Shown one piece after another: positions 63,474 to 64,000 of a stretch of 64,000 nucleotides of DNA. Positions within the stretch are counted from its first letter, which is position 1, and every line of letters starts with the position of its first letter. Source of the DNA: Methylophilales bacterium MBRSF5 (lineage in GTDB: Bacteria; Pseudomonadota; Gammaproteobacteria; Burkholderiales; Methylophilaceae). Position numbers and translations under genes: made by a program. The stretch spans positions 744,001 through 808,000 of the forward strand of contig CP011001.1 in assembly GCA_001044335.1 (NCBI GenBank), read 5' to 3'. The notes under the pieces were generated by a model. The model worked only from the letters and a program-made list of their open reading frames with translations. It was not told the DNA's origin and searched no databases.

Positions 63474-63570
63474 ATATCATAAGTGACTGATTTCATTTAA
63501 TTATTACTTCCATATATTGTTCAAATATAGAATCTTGGAACAATTTTTTTTAGGACATAAAAAAAATAAT

Positions 63571-63596
63571 TTAATAATGTCTTGAGACATTATTAA
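63571..63596. promoter_or_regulatory. 26-base palindrome upstream of the repeat gene
   Basis: TTAATAATGTCT-TG-AGACATTATTAA is a perfect 12-base inverted repeat with a 2-base centre, 66 bases before the 63663 ATG. A loop of 2 bases disfavours an RNA hairpin, so an operator for a dimeric protein is likely. A half-site-like ATATGTCTTCAAT follows at 63608. The rest of the 63432-63662 gap is AT-rich. Confidence 0.6.
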
Positions 63597-63662
63597 AAAT
63601 TTGTTAATATGTCTTCAATTGATATTTATTTAATTTATTAAATATATTTAAAGGAGAAAATA

Positions 63663-64000
63663 ATGACACAAAACAATAACAATGTGAACAAGAGTAATTT
63701 TAGTTCGGTTGAATCTTATATAAATAAAAATACTCCATCATCTCCGGCAGTGCAAAATAATGCTGATGTGAAAAATACTCCATCATCTCCGGCAGTGCAA
63801 AATAATGCTGGTGTGAAAAATACTCCATCATCTCCGGCAGTGCAAAATAAGGCTGGTGTTAAAGGTGGTAGCAAGCCAACTTCAGAAAAGAAGAACCCTG
63901 CAGTTACTAAACAAGATGCTAAAAATACAAGTACTGCTAAAAGCTCAGTTAAAAAAACTAAAGCACCTGTCGTAATGCCAATTCCAGAGTATTTAATAGC
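63663..64000 (+). CDS. N-terminal part of a repeat-containing Lys/Ala-rich protein, cut by window edge
   Basis: The first 112 residues are visible. AAAGGAG precedes the ATG. The start MTQNNNNVNKSNFSSVESYI is followed by three near-identical 15-residue repeats (KNTPSSPAVQNNADV), then a Lys/Ala/Thr-rich low-complexity stretch ending KAPVVMPIPEYLIA. There is no signal peptide. The composition resembles PhaP-like or nucleoid-associated proteins, but the function is not clear from this part. Confidence 0.75.
   Translation, partial: MTQNNNNVNKSNFSSVESYINKNTPSSPAVQNNADVKNTPSSPAVQNNAGVKNTPSSPAVQNKAGVKGGSKPTSEKKNPAVTKQDAKNTSTAKSSVKKTKAPVVMPIPEYLI
63726..63860 (+). repeat. Three 45-bp direct repeats
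   Basis: Units start at 63726, 63771 and 63816. The first two differ at one visible base (GAT versus GGT codon); the third also has AAG in place of AAT and ends GTT. They encode KNTPSSPAVQNxAxV and keep the frame. Confidence 0.95.

Noticed and set aside
63518-63551. ATTGTTC ... GGAACAAT followed by a T run, as a possible terminator
   Set aside because: The loop is about 15 bases and the stem AT-rich, and no forward gene ends just upstream. It may be chance in AT-rich DNA.

Overview
This AT-rich 64 kb window looks like chromosome from a small, streamlined betaproteobacterium, most likely a Methylophilales (OM43 or Methylopumilus-like) methylotroph. The main reasons are gene order (ssrA-smpB, then ratA-rnfH-guaB-guaA; dnaE-accA-tilS), tight operons with ATGA/TGATG overlaps, and many short orphan membrane proteins. 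The taxonomic call is inference; there is no rRNA here. No CRISPR array, IS element, integrase or prophage structural gene was seen.

Region 1 (1-8.3 kb) starts inside the tmRNA gene, followed by smpB. Between smpB and ratA sits a seven-gene reverse-strand operon that reads as a polyprenyl-phosphate arabinose (DPA-type) sugar-donor pathway. It contains a HAD-UbiA fusion, a clear DprE1-like oxidase, a DprE2-like reductase, a multi-pass GT-C-like membrane protein, an epimerase-like SDR, a FAD oxidoreductase and a GtrA flippase-like protein. It resembles the mycobacterial Rv3789/DprE1/DprE2/Rv3806c set and probably arabinosylates a surface structure.

Region 2 (8.3-17.6 kb) is core metabolism and translation: ratA, rnfH, guaBA, a membrane hydrolase, greB, a nitroreductase, typA and purT.

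Region 3 (17.6-24.7 kb) is the most interesting. It has a TonB-dependent receptor, an unannotated 34-residue membrane peptide, a NarL-type response regulator, a beta-propeller lipoprotein with an Asp/Glu tract, a secreted double-PepSY protein and a NarX-type histidine kinase. Four copies of one 13-bp dyad (RGGA-N5-TCCC) lie in the promoter regions of the receptor, the 34-residue peptide and the propeller/PepSY pair. I read this as a two-component regulon for acquiring a scarce metal. Lanthanide is the leading guess for a methylotroph, because a PepSY protein (LanPepSY) has been reported as a lanthanide binder in Methylobacillus.

Region 4 (24.7-46.5 kb) is mostly housekeeping: tilS, accA, dnaE, tpx, an RlmL-like methyltransferase, hrpA (apparently starting on ATT), ylqF, rhlE, a photolyase and an ABC exporter. 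It also holds an exported protein built from five perfect 54-bp repeats.

Region 5 (46.4-59.8 kb) mixes selO, htpX, sixA and a SOUL protein with about two dozen small secreted or single-helix orphan proteins. Several of these are under 60 residues and were found by direct reading. It has two AlpA-like regulators, a small H-type pseudoknot in a leader, and tRNA-Arg(CCT) at its right edge.

Region 6 (59.9-64 kb) is a ppk1-arsC-acr3 operon behind a near-perfect Pho box, which ties arsenate detoxification to phosphate starvation. It is followed by the start of a repeat-containing gene that runs off the window.

No intergenic stretch over 300 bases is empty. 20290-20634 carries the dyads. The gap 40831-41248 holds a 42-residue ORF, and I see nothing else in its last 220 bases.
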